DNA of 64,000 nt from Ignavibacteria bacterium (GCA_947459425.1 CANHDJ010000003.1:1-64000), one strand, 5' to 3'. Counted from the stretch's first letter, positions 39,701-49,115 are shown. Notes: generated from the sequence alone by a model not told the origin. Program-made: numbers and translations.

Positions 39701-40391
39701 GCAAGACACCGGCAAAGCTGGCAATCAAGGCAGCACCCACCAAAACAAGTGATGTACCTAGTAATAAGCGGTCAGAAATTTTTTCACGCAAAAGCGCCAC
39801 CGCCCAAACGAGCATCATTGCGGGAAACAGCAAGGCAGCATAACCAACGGTATAGTTGTAGATTACGTGTGCAACCGTCGCACCGACGTAGCCAAGCCAG
39901 TTCTGTACGACATACTCTGCCTGCGCGTCTGTGCCTTGCGGTGTTGTAGCTGGGGCAGTGCGCGAGGTTGTTTGCGGCGTGGCAACGGTTTGGGATTGTT
40001 CGGAAGAAAGCGAAACGTGAGCATTAGCGCGGTCTGCGGGATTGTACGATACCAATGCCAGCAACAGGGCAATACCGCACAGCGCTAAGACCGCAGCACC
40101 GATTTCACGGCGATAGGTGCGGCAAAATGCGAGGACAGCGTGAATTTGTTCGCTAGAAAGAGGTGATTTCTGCGGTGTTTTCCCGGAGGATTTTGGCGAA
40201 GACGCTTGTTTTGGAGCGCTTTTGGGCGCATCGCTGGAGGGCTTTGCCTTCTGCTGTTTCTCCTGCGGTTTTTTTGCGGCTGGAGCGCCTGAATTTGCAC
40301 CATGTTGTGGCGTGAATCCAAGCGGAAGCCCCGTATTTCCATTGCGGGATACGGTGTTTGTACCAAATGAGTCGCGTGATGTAATGTTCAT
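36735..40391 (-). CDS. ftsK: DNA translocase FtsK
   Basis: N-terminal TM helices, long Ala/Thr-rich linker, LLIAGATGSGKSVGINSII, IDPKRVEMTQY, C-terminal gamma winged helix (SLLQRRMKIGYGRAARIVDQLEDAGIIG). Confidence 0.96.
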   Translation of the reverse strand: MNITSRDSFGTNTVSRNGNTGLPLGFTPQHGANSGAPAAKKPQEKQQKAKPSSDAPKSAPKQASSPKSSGKTPQKSPLSSEQIHAVLAFCRTYRREIGAAVLALCGIALLLALVSYNPADRANAHVSLSSEQSQTVATPQTTSRTAPATTPQGTDAQAEYVVQNWLGYVGATVAHVIYNYTVGYAALLFPAMMLVWAVALLREKISDRLLLGTSLVLVGAALIASFAGVLQLVPWMPPMRPEWSGSVGQFIARMLWQIIGTVGAFIVLTIGLVATIFVALDLNIEKSITRFKAEKARLSKLKTTTKSHITDAVQEEQAFTNKADNTSNDAASMAEKFTEEILSAKDYDDYHVDMPSASEPGKSPQTTVADDEVLSARVQNINRQSTFADADEPARIMRRAAQSPDVSSLRRDLISKYADGNTLAETNTVQSAFHPSLAEETSVLSAAAAPIEDVSVAPAPATATPVVASPIVAAPSTTPASVASAPTAPAPMEKRVNIGISNTPSMSVSTPQTTVFAQGFSYPAQASITFVETPKAENDLSKKNDELKENAPETPFYGLPKQESFSAETITSPQAAPSLAFSEEELTVHRRNTEHLAGLVAGQVAEEIATQIATEVAGRIVQEVMEKAALEKLAVEKLALEEATLLQAASKQATGDNAAALASMKSLENFITDERSFEDELALESAPILAATPSIVPSIPITIRTNAQSVIPKPMFMPQNDEILREDIHYTPPTLDLLVPQEISDDVSEEELQNNARILQEKLKTFRIEIENLQVTPGPVVTQYEFVPASGVKVSQIENLSDDMALALKARGIRIIAPVPGRGTVAVEIPNARATAVRFSSIVDSAEFEDSQLRLPLALGKTIHGDVFTADLAKMPHLLIAGATGSGKSVGINSIIASLLYKMHPRNLKFVIIDPKRVEMTQYRALANHFLAVCPDIDEKIITDPQNAVIALKSVVAEMTRRYEVLQKVGQRNIVDYNQKIRDGKYKDTTDYIHHEMPYIVVIVDELADLMMTASRDVEEPICRLAQLARAVGIHLIVATQRPSVDVVTGLIKANFPARMAYQVASKIDSRTILDSSGAEHLLGNGDMLFTPGGAGKPMRLQNSYLSTDEVERICEHISDQQGFSQPYMLPSVSEKTQRGGSSGSDDSRDDLFEEAARLVVRHQQCSTSLLQRRMKIGYGRAARIVDQLEDAGIIGAMDGSKGRAVLLDSESALNAVL

Positions 40392-40701
40392 TGATAGCCT
40401 CTATTATGCTGGAAGTTTGCTCCAAAATCAGAGAGAATAATTACTTGGAAGCAAATTGCTCGAAAAGAAGATACTTCATTGAGTAAGTAAAAAGAGAAGA
40501 AGCAAATAGTGTGCCAGTGTTTTTGCCAGCGACGAAACGTGAAAGCCCAAATAACGAAGCAAGGGTTAATATCACCAATCGGAAACTCTCAACACGAAAT
40601 AAGTTTCTGTGTGTAACTTTTTCTTGCTCGTGTCGTACAATTATGCTAATTTGGAAACTCAATAAACATTTTTCGTTTCCCACTGACAAAACACCGCCAC
40701 T

Positions 40702-41391
40702 GTGGAAGTAGAAGTAAAATCCAAGATCGTCAATGCCTCACGCGAACTCTTCTTTGAATTTGGACCTTCGCGGGTAAAGATGGAAGAAATCGCTGAAAAA
40801 TTGGCAATGAGCAAAAAAACGCTCTACAAACATTTTGATAGCAAGGACGACGTTTTGTCTGCAGTGCTGAACGATACGCATTGCCGAATCGAAGACCTTA
40901 TGCAAGGGTTTAAGCACTCTATGACGGCTTCGACCGATGAAGGATTTTTGCAGAACCTCTCTGATGCGGGCAAGCAAATGGCTGACCATCTCAACACGGT
41001 CTGGCAATCGCCCTTCCTGAAGGATATTCAACGCTCGTACCCCGAATATTGGCAGGAGTTTACCGTGCGCCGCCGCAACTCAATTTTGGGAATGTTTCAG
41101 ATTATTTGCGAAGAGGGAAAAAAACGCGGTGTCCTCAGAAGCGAACTCAATTACGAACTCTTTACGCTGATGTATCTCGCTTGCATCGAAAACGTCATGC
41201 ACCCAACCGTTATGAATGACCTGCAAATGAGCGGTGGAGCGGTTTTTCAGATGATGATGGCAATCATTTTTGGTGGCGTGATGACCGACAAAGGGCGCGA
41301 AATAAGCACACAATTCGATCACTATTGGCTGGCGGGAAGCCAAATGACGAACCTCTATCCAAACGGTTCACGGGCGCATTTGCCCAATTAA
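40702..41391 (+). CDS. TetR/AcrR family transcriptional regulator
   Basis: N-terminal HTH (IVNASRELFFEFGPSRVKMEEIAEKLAMSKKTLYKHFDSKDDVL); GTG start. Confidence 0.93.
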   Translation: MEVEVKSKIVNASRELFFEFGPSRVKMEEIAEKLAMSKKTLYKHFDSKDDVLSAVLNDTHCRIEDLMQGFKHSMTASTDEGFLQNLSDAGKQMADHLNTVWQSPFLKDIQRSYPEYWQEFTVRRRNSILGMFQIICEEGKKRGVLRSELNYELFTLMYLACIENVMHPTVMNDLQMSGGAVFQMMMAIIFGGVMTDKGREISTQFDHYWLAGSQMTNLYPNGSRAHLPN

Positions 41392-41492
41392 GACTCAATT
41401 TTTCCCGTTTCGCCGAATCAAAATTTTTTACGCACGGGATTCCTCCCAATTTGCATCAACGACGATATTCTTTCCTTTTTTTACTCTTTGTT

Positions 41493-42998
41493 ATGAAAAC
41501 GATTTTTGTTTCTTTTGTTCTCGTTGCGGCTGCCGCTATATGCCCATTAAACCTTGCCTCGCAGACCTCAACAACCCCCGTCAATGCCAACAGTCAATCC
41601 GCCGCCAAACTCCGCCTGACACTTGAAGAAGCCGTCAAAATGGGCATGGGATACAGCAAAATGCTTCACTCCTCGCAAATGAAAGTCCAAGTTGCCGAAG
41701 CAAAAGTTGGCGAATCCAATGCAGCAATGCTCCCGTCGCTTGGCGTTTCGGCAAGCTATGCACGATTGAGTGATATTCCTGCTGACCGCCAATTTCGCTT
41801 TCAACTTGATGCTTCTTCATTCTTTGACTTTACAAAAGTTGACCCCGCTATTGCTGCTGATCCTACTGTACGCAGGGTTTTTCAAGCTATCGGCCAAGCA
41901 ACCGCACCAACGCCGCCTGTTCCGGGCGAAACGCCACCACCTGCGTTCCCAATTGTCCTGGACAATTATTCTTTCCAAGCAAACGTCACTTATCCTGTTT
42001 TCACGGGTTTCCGTCTGGAAGCTGCAAAAGCTGCGGCTGAATATAATGCGCAAGCTGCTTCGCAAGACCTTGTGAAAGACCGCATTGAAACAGAGTTTTC
42101 GATTAAAAATGCATATTGGTCACTCTACAAAGTGCGCCAACTGCAAAAACTGACCGCAGAGACGATTGAGCAAGTAACAGCAAGGCTTGGCGATGCGCAA
42201 AATCTTCTCAAAAGTGGGCTTTTGACCACCAATGATGTGCTGCGTTTGCAACTGCAATTATCAAATGCAAAAATTACGAATATTGATGCAAACAACGCCG
42301 TCCGCCTCAGTGCTGTCGCACTTAACAACACGCTTGGTCTGCCGCTTGGCACAGAAATCGAACTTGCTTCTGCGATTGACTACAAACCCACGGACGTTCC
42401 CGATTATGAAAAAGCGATTCAGCGCTCGTTGGATACTCGTGCAGAGGTGAGTGGTACGCTCCTCCGTATCAAAGCTGGTGAAGAGGGTGTCAGGGCAGCG
42501 CGAGGCGGGTATTTGCCAACGGTCGCCATTTCCGGTAGCGCACTTGAAGCGAATCCCAATCAGCGTTTTGTTGGTCGTCCGGCAGAATTTAACTTCTCAT
42601 GGCAACTCGCTGCACAGCTTTCATGGACGGTCTGGAACTGGAACACCACTGGCTATCAAGTCGCACAAGCCGAGGCGCAAGTCGCACAAGCCGAAGATGC
42701 ACTTTCGATGCTCAAAGACGGCATCAAACTTGAGGTCACGCAAAACTATCTTACGCTTCAACAAGCCCGTGAAAAGGTCGCTGTGGCGCAACAAGGCGTA
42801 GAACAAGCAAATGAAAATTACCGTATTACCAACGAAAAATTCAAAAAAGGTCTCGCGCTTACGTCGGATTTGACCGATGCGGAAACCTTTCAACTGCAAG
42901 CAAAAGTGAATTACGTTTCGTCGGTTGTTGACTACGAAATCTCGCAAGCCCGCTTGCTCAAAAGCATTGGCGACACGCCCGCAATGACGGGAAAGTAA
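41493..42998 (+). CDS. TolC family outer membrane efflux protein
   Basis: Signal peptide; paired TolC helical repeats (LRLTLEEAVKMGMGYSKML..., DRIETEFSIKNAYWSLYKVRQLQKL). Confidence 0.92.
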   Translation: MKTIFVSFVLVAAAAICPLNLASQTSTTPVNANSQSAAKLRLTLEEAVKMGMGYSKMLHSSQMKVQVAEAKVGESNAAMLPSLGVSASYARLSDIPADRQFRFQLDASSFFDFTKVDPAIAADPTVRRVFQAIGQATAPTPPVPGETPPPAFPIVLDNYSFQANVTYPVFTGFRLEAAKAAAEYNAQAASQDLVKDRIETEFSIKNAYWSLYKVRQLQKLTAETIEQVTARLGDAQNLLKSGLLTTNDVLRLQLQLSNAKITNIDANNAVRLSAVALNNTLGLPLGTEIELASAIDYKPTDVPDYEKAIQRSLDTRAEVSGTLLRIKAGEEGVRAARGGYLPTVAISGSALEANPNQRFVGRPAEFNFSWQLAAQLSWTVWNWNTTGYQVAQAEAQVAQAEDALSMLKDGIKLEVTQNYLTLQQAREKVAVAQQGVEQANENYRITNEKFKKGLALTSDLTDAETFQLQAKVNYVSSVVDYEISQARLLKSIGDTPAMTGK

Positions 42999-43034
42999 AA
43001 GAAATGTAAACGCATTGTCATCAAGGAAACTATT

Positions 43035-43340
43035 ATGCAAACCGCATATCCACACATTGTTCGCACCGAAGGCACTTGCGGCGGCAGACCGCGTATAGAC
43101 GGGTCGCGCATTGAGGTTCGTCATATTGCGGAACTGCTGCAACAAGGCGGTGAAATTGCGGATATGGCAGCCGCATACCCGCATATTCAACCTGTCAAAA
43201 TCTATGCTGCTTTGGCGTATTATTTTGACAATAAAGCAGAAATTGACGAATACATTGAAGCGGAAAATCGCGCTTGGGAGGAAGGATATGCAGCCGAACA
43301 GGAACGAAATAAGCAAGCCCAACTGGAAATGATTGCATGA
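43035..43340 (+). CDS. DUF433 domain protein, putative antitoxin
   Basis: IVRTEGTCGGRPRIDGSRIEVRHIAELLQQGGEIADMAAAYPHIQPVKIYAALAYYFDNKAEIDEYI. Confidence 0.88.
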   Translation: MQTAYPHIVRTEGTCGGRPRIDGSRIEVRHIAELLQQGGEIADMAAAYPHIQPVKIYAALAYYFDNKAEIDEYIEAENRAWEEGYAAEQERNKQAQLEMIA

Positions 43341-43675
43341 GGACAAAATTACTTATGGACGAACACGTCCAGTCTGCCGTCACCTCAGGTTTACGCTTAC
43401 TTGGGTTCGATGTTATAACGGCTCAGGAGATTGGGCTGACAAGTCAGGATGACGACATCGTTTTAGAATATGCCGCAAAGCATAACCGCGCAGTATTTAC
43501 AGTGAATAAGCGAGATTTTATCGTTTTACACAACGAATATATTCTGACAGGTCGCACACATGGGGGCATTCTCGTCATGAAAAGTTGCGACACACGAGAA
43601 ACTATCCGACGCATCCGCATTTTTGCAGCACAGCATCAGTTCGATGATCTATCAAATCAACTTTGTCACTTATAA
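43337..43675 (+). CDS. DUF5615 PIN-like protein, putative toxin
   Basis: KLLMDEHVQSAVTSGLRLLGFDVITAQEIGLTSQDDDIVLEYAAKHNRAVFTVNKRDF; ATGA overlap with the upstream gene. Confidence 0.87.
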   Translation: MRTKLLMDEHVQSAVTSGLRLLGFDVITAQEIGLTSQDDDIVLEYAAKHNRAVFTVNKRDFIVLHNEYILTGRTHGGILVMKSCDTRETIRRIRIFAAQHQFDDLSNQLCHL

Positions 43676-43714
43676 ATATTTATCACTCATCGTAATCTTT
43701 TAAGGAAAACCGCC

Positions 43715-44773
43715 ATGAAAGGCAAAATTATTGGTACCGCCCTCACAGTCGTAGCACTGGGCTTGATTGTCATGACGCTGATGAACAATAAAGCGAAAAG
43801 CGACGCAAAAGCGCAACAAAGCGAACTTTCGACGACACTGCCCGTAACGGTGCAGGCAGTCGGCTATACACAATTACAAGAAGACCTGACGCTTGTCGGG
43901 ACGGTGCTTGCTAATAACGATGTAACGGTGATTTCCGAAACATCGGGGCGCATCAAATCGGTCAATGTCAAGATTGGCGACAACGTGAGCGCTGGAACCG
44001 TGCTGGTCGCGGTGGACGACGAACTCCGCCAAGCGGGTTTGCTTTCGGCACAAGCAAATTACGACAAATCCAAAGCCGAATTTGACCGTATCGAAGCACT
44101 GGTGAAAGAAAATGCTGTCACGGCAGCACAAATGGACGGTGTTCGTTTGGGCTTGAAATCTGCCGAGGCGCAGCTTATCACGGCTCGCCGCCAAGCAAAA
44201 GACACCCGCGTAACCTCGCCAATTTCGGGGCAAGTAACGGCGCGCCCGGTGGACTTGGGCGCACAGTTGAATGTTGGCTCACCAGTGGCAACGATTGTGG
44301 ATATTTCTAAATTAAAGGTCAAAGTGAATGTTGCTGAAGCAGAAGTTTTCAAAATGAAAAACGGCGACAAAGTGAACATCACGACCGAGGTATATCCAAA
44401 CACCATCTTTGAAGGGCGTGTCAGCTCTATTTCCGCGAAAGGCGACGAAGCGCACACCTATCCTGTCGAAATCGCATTGGCAAATAGTAAAACCACCCCG
44501 CTCCGCGCAGGAATGTTTGCCCGTGCGACGTTTGTTTCTGTCAAGCGTGATAAGTTTTTGGCAATTCCCCGCGAAGCACTCGTCGGCAGCGTGAAAGATG
44601 CTCATGTGTACGTCGTGGAAAACGGCTCTACGGCTCGTTTGCGCACGGTCAGCGTTGGTGCGGAGGCGGATGGCAAATTGGCGATTGTGCAGGGCTTGAA
44701 AGACGGCGAAAGTATTGTTGTTAATGGGCAGAATAACTTGAAAGATGGCGCAAGCGTGGCTGTTGTGAAGTAA
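43715..44773 (+). CDS. RND efflux periplasmic adaptor (membrane fusion protein)
   Basis: GTVLANNDVTVISETSGRIKSVNVKIGDNVSAGTVLVAVDDELRQA lipoyl half-motif; VTSPISGQVTARPVDLGAQL. Confidence 0.93.
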   Translation: MKGKIIGTALTVVALGLIVMTLMNNKAKSDAKAQQSELSTTLPVTVQAVGYTQLQEDLTLVGTVLANNDVTVISETSGRIKSVNVKIGDNVSAGTVLVAVDDELRQAGLLSAQANYDKSKAEFDRIEALVKENAVTAAQMDGVRLGLKSAEAQLITARRQAKDTRVTSPISGQVTARPVDLGAQLNVGSPVATIVDISKLKVKVNVAEAEVFKMKNGDKVNITTEVYPNTIFEGRVSSISAKGDEAHTYPVEIALANSKTTPLRAGMFARATFVSVKRDKFLAIPREALVGSVKDAHVYVVENGSTARLRTVSVGAEADGKLAIVQGLKDGESIVVNGQNNLKDGASVAVVK

Positions 44774-45012
44774 TGAATTTTCAAGAACATGACACCGTTG
44801 TCTTGCTAAAAGACACCCTTACAACCCGATACGGAACATCGGAAGAAATTGTGCTACAACGTGGTTCGCTGGGTACAATCGTTGCGCCGATTTTTAACGG
44901 AAGCCATGCACTTGTTGAGTTTGCTGACCGTAGTGGAAAACCCTACGCGATGCCCGAACTGCCTTTAGCAGATATACTTCGCGTCATTGATGAATTAGAA
45001 TTTGCAGCATAG
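44773..45012 (+). CDS. DUF4926-like small protein
   Basis: FQEHDTVVLLKDT...LQRGSLGTIVAPIFNGSHALVEFADRSG; TAATG overlap with the MFP stop. Confidence 0.75.
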   Translation: MNFQEHDTVVLLKDTLTTRYGTSEEIVLQRGSLGTIVAPIFNGSHALVEFADRSGKPYAMPELPLADILRVIDELEFAA

Positions 45013-45023
45013 ATTGGAATGGA

Positions 45024-45395
45024 ATGATACCTGAACTCCTCGCAAAATCTCAAGAAAACCTCAAGTCCGCAGAACTTTCGTTTGAGGGCGAATGTTACAA
45101 TGCTTCAGCGAATCGTGCGTATTATGCCGCGATTCATGCAGCCGCCGCAGCGATATTTCATGCGGGATTGAATGTAGAGATTGACCATCGGAAAATAAAA
45201 TCGGTGTTCTCGGCGACACTGGTTAATGCTCGTAAATCGTATCCTTCTCGGATGAAAGACGATCTTAATCAATTCCAACAACTTCGCAATACCGCTGATT
45301 ACAAAATCATTCATGTCGGCAAAAAGAAAGCAGCAGAACAGCTCTCGCATGCAAAAAAATTTGTTTCCATTATCGCTGAAAGGATACAACCATGA
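45024..45395 (+). CDS. HEPN domain protein (UPF0332-like)
   Basis: AKSQENLKSAELSFEGECYNASANRAYYAAIHAAAAAIF...FQQLRNTADYKI. Confidence 0.85.
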   Translation: MIPELLAKSQENLKSAELSFEGECYNASANRAYYAAIHAAAAAIFHAGLNVEIDHRKIKSVFSATLVNARKSYPSRMKDDLNQFQQLRNTADYKIIHVGKKKAAEQLSHAKKFVSIIAERIQP

Positions 45396-45661
45396 GCAGA
45401 AAAATAAGCACACGTCGCCAACAGCTTGCAAACGAGATATTCTCGGCACTTCAGGCGCAATACCCCGAAATTTCTTTGATTCAAATTCGGCGAAGCCCTG
45501 AGCATCCCGATGATACCTGGATTGACGTTCTTGCCCCTATGGACGAAGACCGCGAAATGGCTATGAATGCTTACGCTGCGCAACTTGAGAGCAACATTCT
45601 TGTCGAGTATAATTATCATTTTTCTACATTGTCGCAAAATCCCACACTTGTAGAAGTATAA
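45392..45661 (+). CDS. small protein of unknown function coupled to HEPN gene
   Basis: 89-aa ORF with ATGA overlap with the HEPN stop; no family recognised. Confidence 0.65.
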   Translation: MSRKISTRRQQLANEIFSALQAQYPEISLIQIRRSPEHPDDTWIDVLAPMDEDREMAMNAYAAQLESNILVEYNYHFSTLSQNPTLVEV

Positions 45662-45723
45662 AAATTCCCAAACCCGCATAAAATCTACCACTCAAACTTC
45701 ACCCCTTCAAAGAGGAAATCGTC

Positions 45724-48700
45724 ATGACAATGACAGAACTCGCTATTAAACGCCCCACGCTCGTCGTGGTGTTTTTTTCGATATTCGGCGTTTTGGGTAT
45801 TATGGGCTACATCCAGCTCAAATACGATCTTTTGCCGAAAATCAGCCCGCCCGTTGTCGTTATTACGACGATTTATCCGGGCGCAAGTCCGACGGAAGTC
45901 GAAACGAACGTCTCGAAAATTATTGAGGACGCGGTTTCTGGTATGGACAAAGTGTCCACAATCCGCTCCACATCAAGCGAAGGGCGTTCCTCCGTTATCA
46001 TCGAACTTGCGCAATCAGCAAACCTTGATTTTTCGCTGCAAGAAGCGCAACGCAAGGTGAGCCAAGTCTCGAACTTTTTGCCTAAAGATGCTCGCACACC
46101 GATCGTAGCGCGTGTTGCACTGGACGAGATTCCCGTGATTCGGATGGGCGTTACGTCCAATTTACCAAACCGTGAGTTTTACCAATTCATCAAAGACCAG
46201 CTTTTACCGCGTTTCTCGAAGCTCTCCGGTGTGGCACAAATCACGCCCGTTGGTGGCGAAGAGCGTCAAATAAAAATCAACCTGAATGCCGATAAAGTCA
46301 AGTCGTTTGGGCTTTCGATTCCTCAAGTTGCGGGTATTATCAAGGCTTCCAATCTCGACTTCCCAACAGGCAAAGTCAAAGGCTCGGAAACGCAATACGT
46401 GGTGCGCCTTGCAGGGAAATTTACCTCGCTGGAAGAAATTAAAAATATCGTTCTTTCCCGCACCCGCACGGGCGGTGAAATTCGCCTTGTGGACATTGCC
46501 GAAGTACAAGATGGCGCGAAAGAAGCCGTGAGTATTAGCCGTGTAAGCGGCACTACGTCTGTTGGTTTGCTGGTGAATAAACAATCCGATGCAAACTCGG
46601 TCGAAGTGAGCAAACTTGTACGCAAGGAAATCACAAGCATCGAAAAAGATTTTGCCGCAAAAAACCTCAAGTTTACCATTTCACAAGACGGTTCGCTCTT
46701 CACGATTGACGCGGCAGACGCAGTGAAACACGACTTGTTGATAGCTGTTGTGTTGGTGGCATTTGTAATGATGCTCTTCTTGCACTCGCTTCGTTCCTCG
46801 CTTATCGTGATGGTTGCCATACCCACCTCGCTTATTTCCACGGTTGCGGGAATGTGGGCATTTGGATTTTCGCTGAACTTGATGACGCTCTTAGCCATGT
46901 CGTTGGTGATTGGTATTCTCGTGGACGACTCGATTGTGGTTTTGGAGAATATCTATCGCCACCTCGAAATGGGCAAAGACAAGCGCAAAGCCTCACTCGA
47001 AGGGCGAAATGAAATCGGTTTTGCCGCGCTGTCGATTACGATGGTGGACGTGGTGGTGTTTGTGCCACTCGCGCTTTTGCCGGGTATTGTTGGCAATATT
47101 TTGCGCGAATTTGCTGTTGTTGTCGCTATTTCCACGCTCTTCAGCTTGATAGTATCCTTCACCGTTACGCCCGTTCTTGCGTCGCGCTTCGCTAAACACG
47201 AGCATTTAAGCGGTGATACGCTGATGGGACGTTTCGCGCTCTGGTTTGAAGGCATTTTTGACAGGTTTACGCTCTGGTACAAAGGCGTTTTGGTCTGGGC
47301 ATTGCATCACCGCAAAACGACGGTGTTGATTGTGGTGATGATGCTTGTAGCTTCGATTGCACTTATTCCACTGGGTTTTATCGGGTCGGAGTTTATTACG
47401 CAAGCCGATAGGGGCGAATTTTCTATTCAAATCGAACTTCCACCCGGAGCGACGTTTGAGCAGACAAACCAAAATACGCTCATGGTGGAAAAAATTGTTT
47501 CCAAAATTCCTGAAGTGCAGCGCACGTTTGTCAACGTTGGTGCTGCCGCATCAGGTTTCATTGGGGTTTTTGCCAACAACACGGCGGAAATTAACGTAAC
47601 GCTGTTTCCAATGGCGGAGCGCAAACGCTCGACTGACGATGTGATGTACGACATCAAAAAACTCACCGCCGGTATTCCGGGCGTGAAGGTGCGTGCCAGC
47701 CCAATCGGTATTTTTGGGAGCGCGAATGAGGCTCCGATTCAGATGGTGATAAACGGCACAAGCTACGAAGAGGTTGCCAAGGCAGCCAAGCTGATACGCG
47801 ATGTGGCAGCAGACGTTCCCGGAACAGCCGATGTACGCTTGTCTTCGGAAGACGGCAAGCCCGAAACCCGCATCGAAGTTGACCGCGCAAAGATGGCAAC
47901 CTTCGGACTCACGATTAACGATGTCGGTAGTGCGCTTCGTATTGCGCTTGCGGGCGATGACGACACAAAATTCCGCGATGGCAGCACGGAATATTCCATC
48001 TTGATTTCGCTTGACCAATTTGACCGCTCCAAGCCGGAAAGTCTGGGTTCGCTGACGTTTGTGAATCCACGTGGGCAAGTTGTGGAATTGCAACAATTCG
48101 CAACAATTTTCCAAGCCGTTGGTCCGACGCAACTTCAGCGCGAAAACCGCAATAGCGCGATTACGCTCTTCTCGCAAGTAGCAGGTCGCCCGTCGGGAAC
48201 AGTGGTGCAAGATATTGACAAAGCACTCATTGGCAAAATTCCTGCGGGCATCACGTATAGCTACGCCGGCAATCAAAAAAATATGCAGGATTCGTTCCAA
48301 AGTATGGGCATTGCGATTGCGATTGCGATTTTGTTCGTGTATTTCGTGATGGTGGCGTTGTATGATTCCTATATTTACCCATTTGTAGTGATGTTTTCGG
48401 TGCCAGTGGCGATTGTCGGCGCACTGCTCGCACTCGCGCTTGCAAACAAGGCATTGGGCATTTTCACGATGTTGGGTATGATTATGCTTATCGGCTTGGT
48501 AACGAAAAACGCTATTTTGATTGTTGACCGCACTAATCAAGTGAAGGAAGAACAGGGGCTTTCCGCCTACGACGCGCTTTTGGAGGCGGGGCAGTTGCGA
48601 TTGCGTCCGATTGTGATGACGACAGTGGCGATGATTGTGGGGATGCTCCCGATTGCGATAGGTGGAGGTGCGGGCGGTGAGTGGAAATCCGGTTTAGGCT

Positions 48701-48942
48701 GGGCGCTTATTGGCGGCTTGACAAGTTCGATGTTTCTGACGCTTGTTCTTGTTCCGGTTGTCTATATCAAATTCGACCACTGGCGCACGAGTGTTCCGGC
48801 ATTCTTGCGTCGCGTATTCCGTATCAAATCGGAGCAGGAAGAATATCCTACGGCAAAAGATTTGCAGCCCGAAGGGTACACTGGCGGCTTCGAGGGCGCA
48901 CCAGCGCTCCGCTCTGCGGTGCAGGACAAAGATGCACAGTAA
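45724..48942 (+). CDS. RND efflux transporter, inner-membrane pump
   Basis: AIKRPTLVVVFFSIFGVLGIMGY, YPGASPTEVETNVSKIIEDAV, GILVDDSIVVLENIYRH, C-terminal TM bundle. Confidence 0.96.
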   Translation: MTMTELAIKRPTLVVVFFSIFGVLGIMGYIQLKYDLLPKISPPVVVITTIYPGASPTEVETNVSKIIEDAVSGMDKVSTIRSTSSEGRSSVIIELAQSANLDFSLQEAQRKVSQVSNFLPKDARTPIVARVALDEIPVIRMGVTSNLPNREFYQFIKDQLLPRFSKLSGVAQITPVGGEERQIKINLNADKVKSFGLSIPQVAGIIKASNLDFPTGKVKGSETQYVVRLAGKFTSLEEIKNIVLSRTRTGGEIRLVDIAEVQDGAKEAVSISRVSGTTSVGLLVNKQSDANSVEVSKLVRKEITSIEKDFAAKNLKFTISQDGSLFTIDAADAVKHDLLIAVVLVAFVMMLFLHSLRSSLIVMVAIPTSLISTVAGMWAFGFSLNLMTLLAMSLVIGILVDDSIVVLENIYRHLEMGKDKRKASLEGRNEIGFAALSITMVDVVVFVPLALLPGIVGNILREFAVVVAISTLFSLIVSFTVTPVLASRFAKHEHLSGDTLMGRFALWFEGIFDRFTLWYKGVLVWALHHRKTTVLIVVMMLVASIALIPLGFIGSEFITQADRGEFSIQIELPPGATFEQTNQNTLMVEKIVSKIPEVQRTFVNVGAAASGFIGVFANNTAEINVTLFPMAERKRSTDDVMYDIKKLTAGIPGVKVRASPIGIFGSANEAPIQMVINGTSYEEVAKAAKLIRDVAADVPGTADVRLSSEDGKPETRIEVDRAKMATFGLTINDVGSALRIALAGDDDTKFRDGSTEYSILISLDQFDRSKPESLGSLTFVNPRGQVVELQQFATIFQAVGPTQLQRENRNSAITLFSQVAGRPSGTVVQDIDKALIGKIPAGITYSYAGNQKNMQDSFQSMGIAIAIAILFVYFVMVALYDSYIYPFVVMFSVPVAIVGALLALALANKALGIFTMLGMIMLIGLVTKNAILIVDRTNQVKEEQGLSAYDALLEAGQLRLRPIVMTTVAMIVGMLPIAIGGGAGGEWKSGLGWALIGGLTSSMFLTLVLVPVVYIKFDHWRTSVPAFLRRVFRIKSEQEEYPTAKDLQPEGYTGGFEGAPALRSAVQDKDAQ

Positions 48943-49073
48943 GGCTAATCTGTATAATAAAACTCAACCAAGCAACGGTAAAAGTTTTCATAACAGAGCT
49001 TTGCAGCATATTTTTCAGCAAAGCAAGGTTTTATGCGGATAAAATATTTTCATGCGATTGCCCTCAGTATCAT

Positions 49074-49115
49074 AAGAAAGGCGAACAAGTTTGGTCTTGT
49101 TCGCCTTTCTTATTC
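49074..49115 (+). terminator. terminator downstream of RND operon
   Basis: AAGAAAGGCGAACAAG-tttggt-CTTGTTCGCCTTTCTT, perfect 16-bp arms. Confidence 0.88.

Noticed and set aside
47551-48540. 329-aa minus-strand ORF inside the RND pump gene
   Set aside because: Antisense shadow ORF; His/Arg/Asn-rich and no recognisable motif.
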